64,000 nt of DNA, from NCBI RefSeq assembly GCF_013376455.1, contig NZ_CP045504.1, positions 1,653,501 to 1,717,500 on the forward strand, written 5' to 3'. Below, piece by piece: positions 63,996 through 64,000 of this stretch. The first letter of the stretch is position 1; each line of letters starts with the position of its first letter. The notes beneath the pieces are model-generated. The model saw nothing but the letters and a program-made list of their open reading frames with translations, had not been told where the DNA came from and searched no databases. A program made the translations under genes and the position numbers. Source of the stretch: Desulfolutivibrio sulfodismutans DSM 3696 (lineage in GTDB: Bacteria; Desulfobacterota; Desulfovibrionia; Desulfovibrionales; Desulfovibrionaceae).

Positions 63996-64000
63996 CGCCC

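Overview
This window looks like chromosomal DNA of a high-GC, anaerobic, sulfate-reducing deltaproteobacterium of the Desulfovibrio type. That placement is inferred from gene content: an flx/hdr (NADH dehydrogenase/heterodisulfide reductase) cluster flanked by two alcohol dehydrogenases, a molybdenum hydroxylase operon, three activators of sigma-54 promoters or their kin, and several Cache/PAS signalling proteins. No rRNA, tRNA, CRISPR array or intact mobile element was seen.

Layout. 1-6293: three PEP-synthase-like paralogues (the first cut by the window edge) with a single-domain response regulator between the first two, all translationally coupled. 6316-9989: metallophosphatase, a gene-poor stretch with a probable integrase remnant, rmuC and an OmpH/Skp chaperone. 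10318-19393 (minus): secondary-alcohol dehydrogenase, double HdrA, FlxD, FlxC, FlxB, FlxA and a fused HdrC/HdrB-like subunit. 20162-23964 (plus): iron-type alcohol dehydrogenase, PAS histidine kinase and NtrC-type regulator. The two alcohol operons diverge from a 770-base region with two sigma-54 promoters facing away from a shared pair of activator-like palindromes. 24205-33279 (minus): PAS/sigma-54 regulator, then a sigma-54 promoter with paired 18-base palindromes, a DMT exporter/importer, the three molybdenum hydroxylase subunits, a MocA-like maturation enzyme and a BCCT transporter.

33415-39032: TauE/SafE permease divergent from a LysR regulator, then rpsB-tsf-terminator-pyrH-frr-uppS. 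39201-45241: a CsoR-family repressor with its putative operator, a small lipoprotein/DUF2975/Xre unit, an orphan solute-binding protein overlapping a Cache-HAMP-SpoIIE phosphatase, and yraN. 45321-50190: aminotransferase, small ORF, plsC, RNase J, FAH-family hydrolase. 50201-58618: a large hybrid kinase followed by mostly small secreted or low-complexity proteins (3D-domain lipoprotein, Pro/Gly/Tyr-rich protein, LysM protein, Ser-rich protein) with long intergenic stretches. 58980-63930: an AlgI/AlgJ-like acetyltransfer pair, a tatD interrupted by a one-base frameshift, and a FecR-domain secreted protein.

How they work together. Alcohol oxidation by either dehydrogenase would yield NADH that FlxABCD-Hdr could use, and the adjacent kinase/regulator pair probably switches both operons through the central palindromes. 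The molybdenum hydroxylase operon looks like an inducible, transporter-linked catabolic unit for an unidentified substrate. The least understood unit is the PEP-synthase-like trio, whose middle member has lost the ATP-grasp motifs but kept the phosphohistidine-type site; it may be a phosphotransfer or regulatory system rather than a metabolic enzyme.
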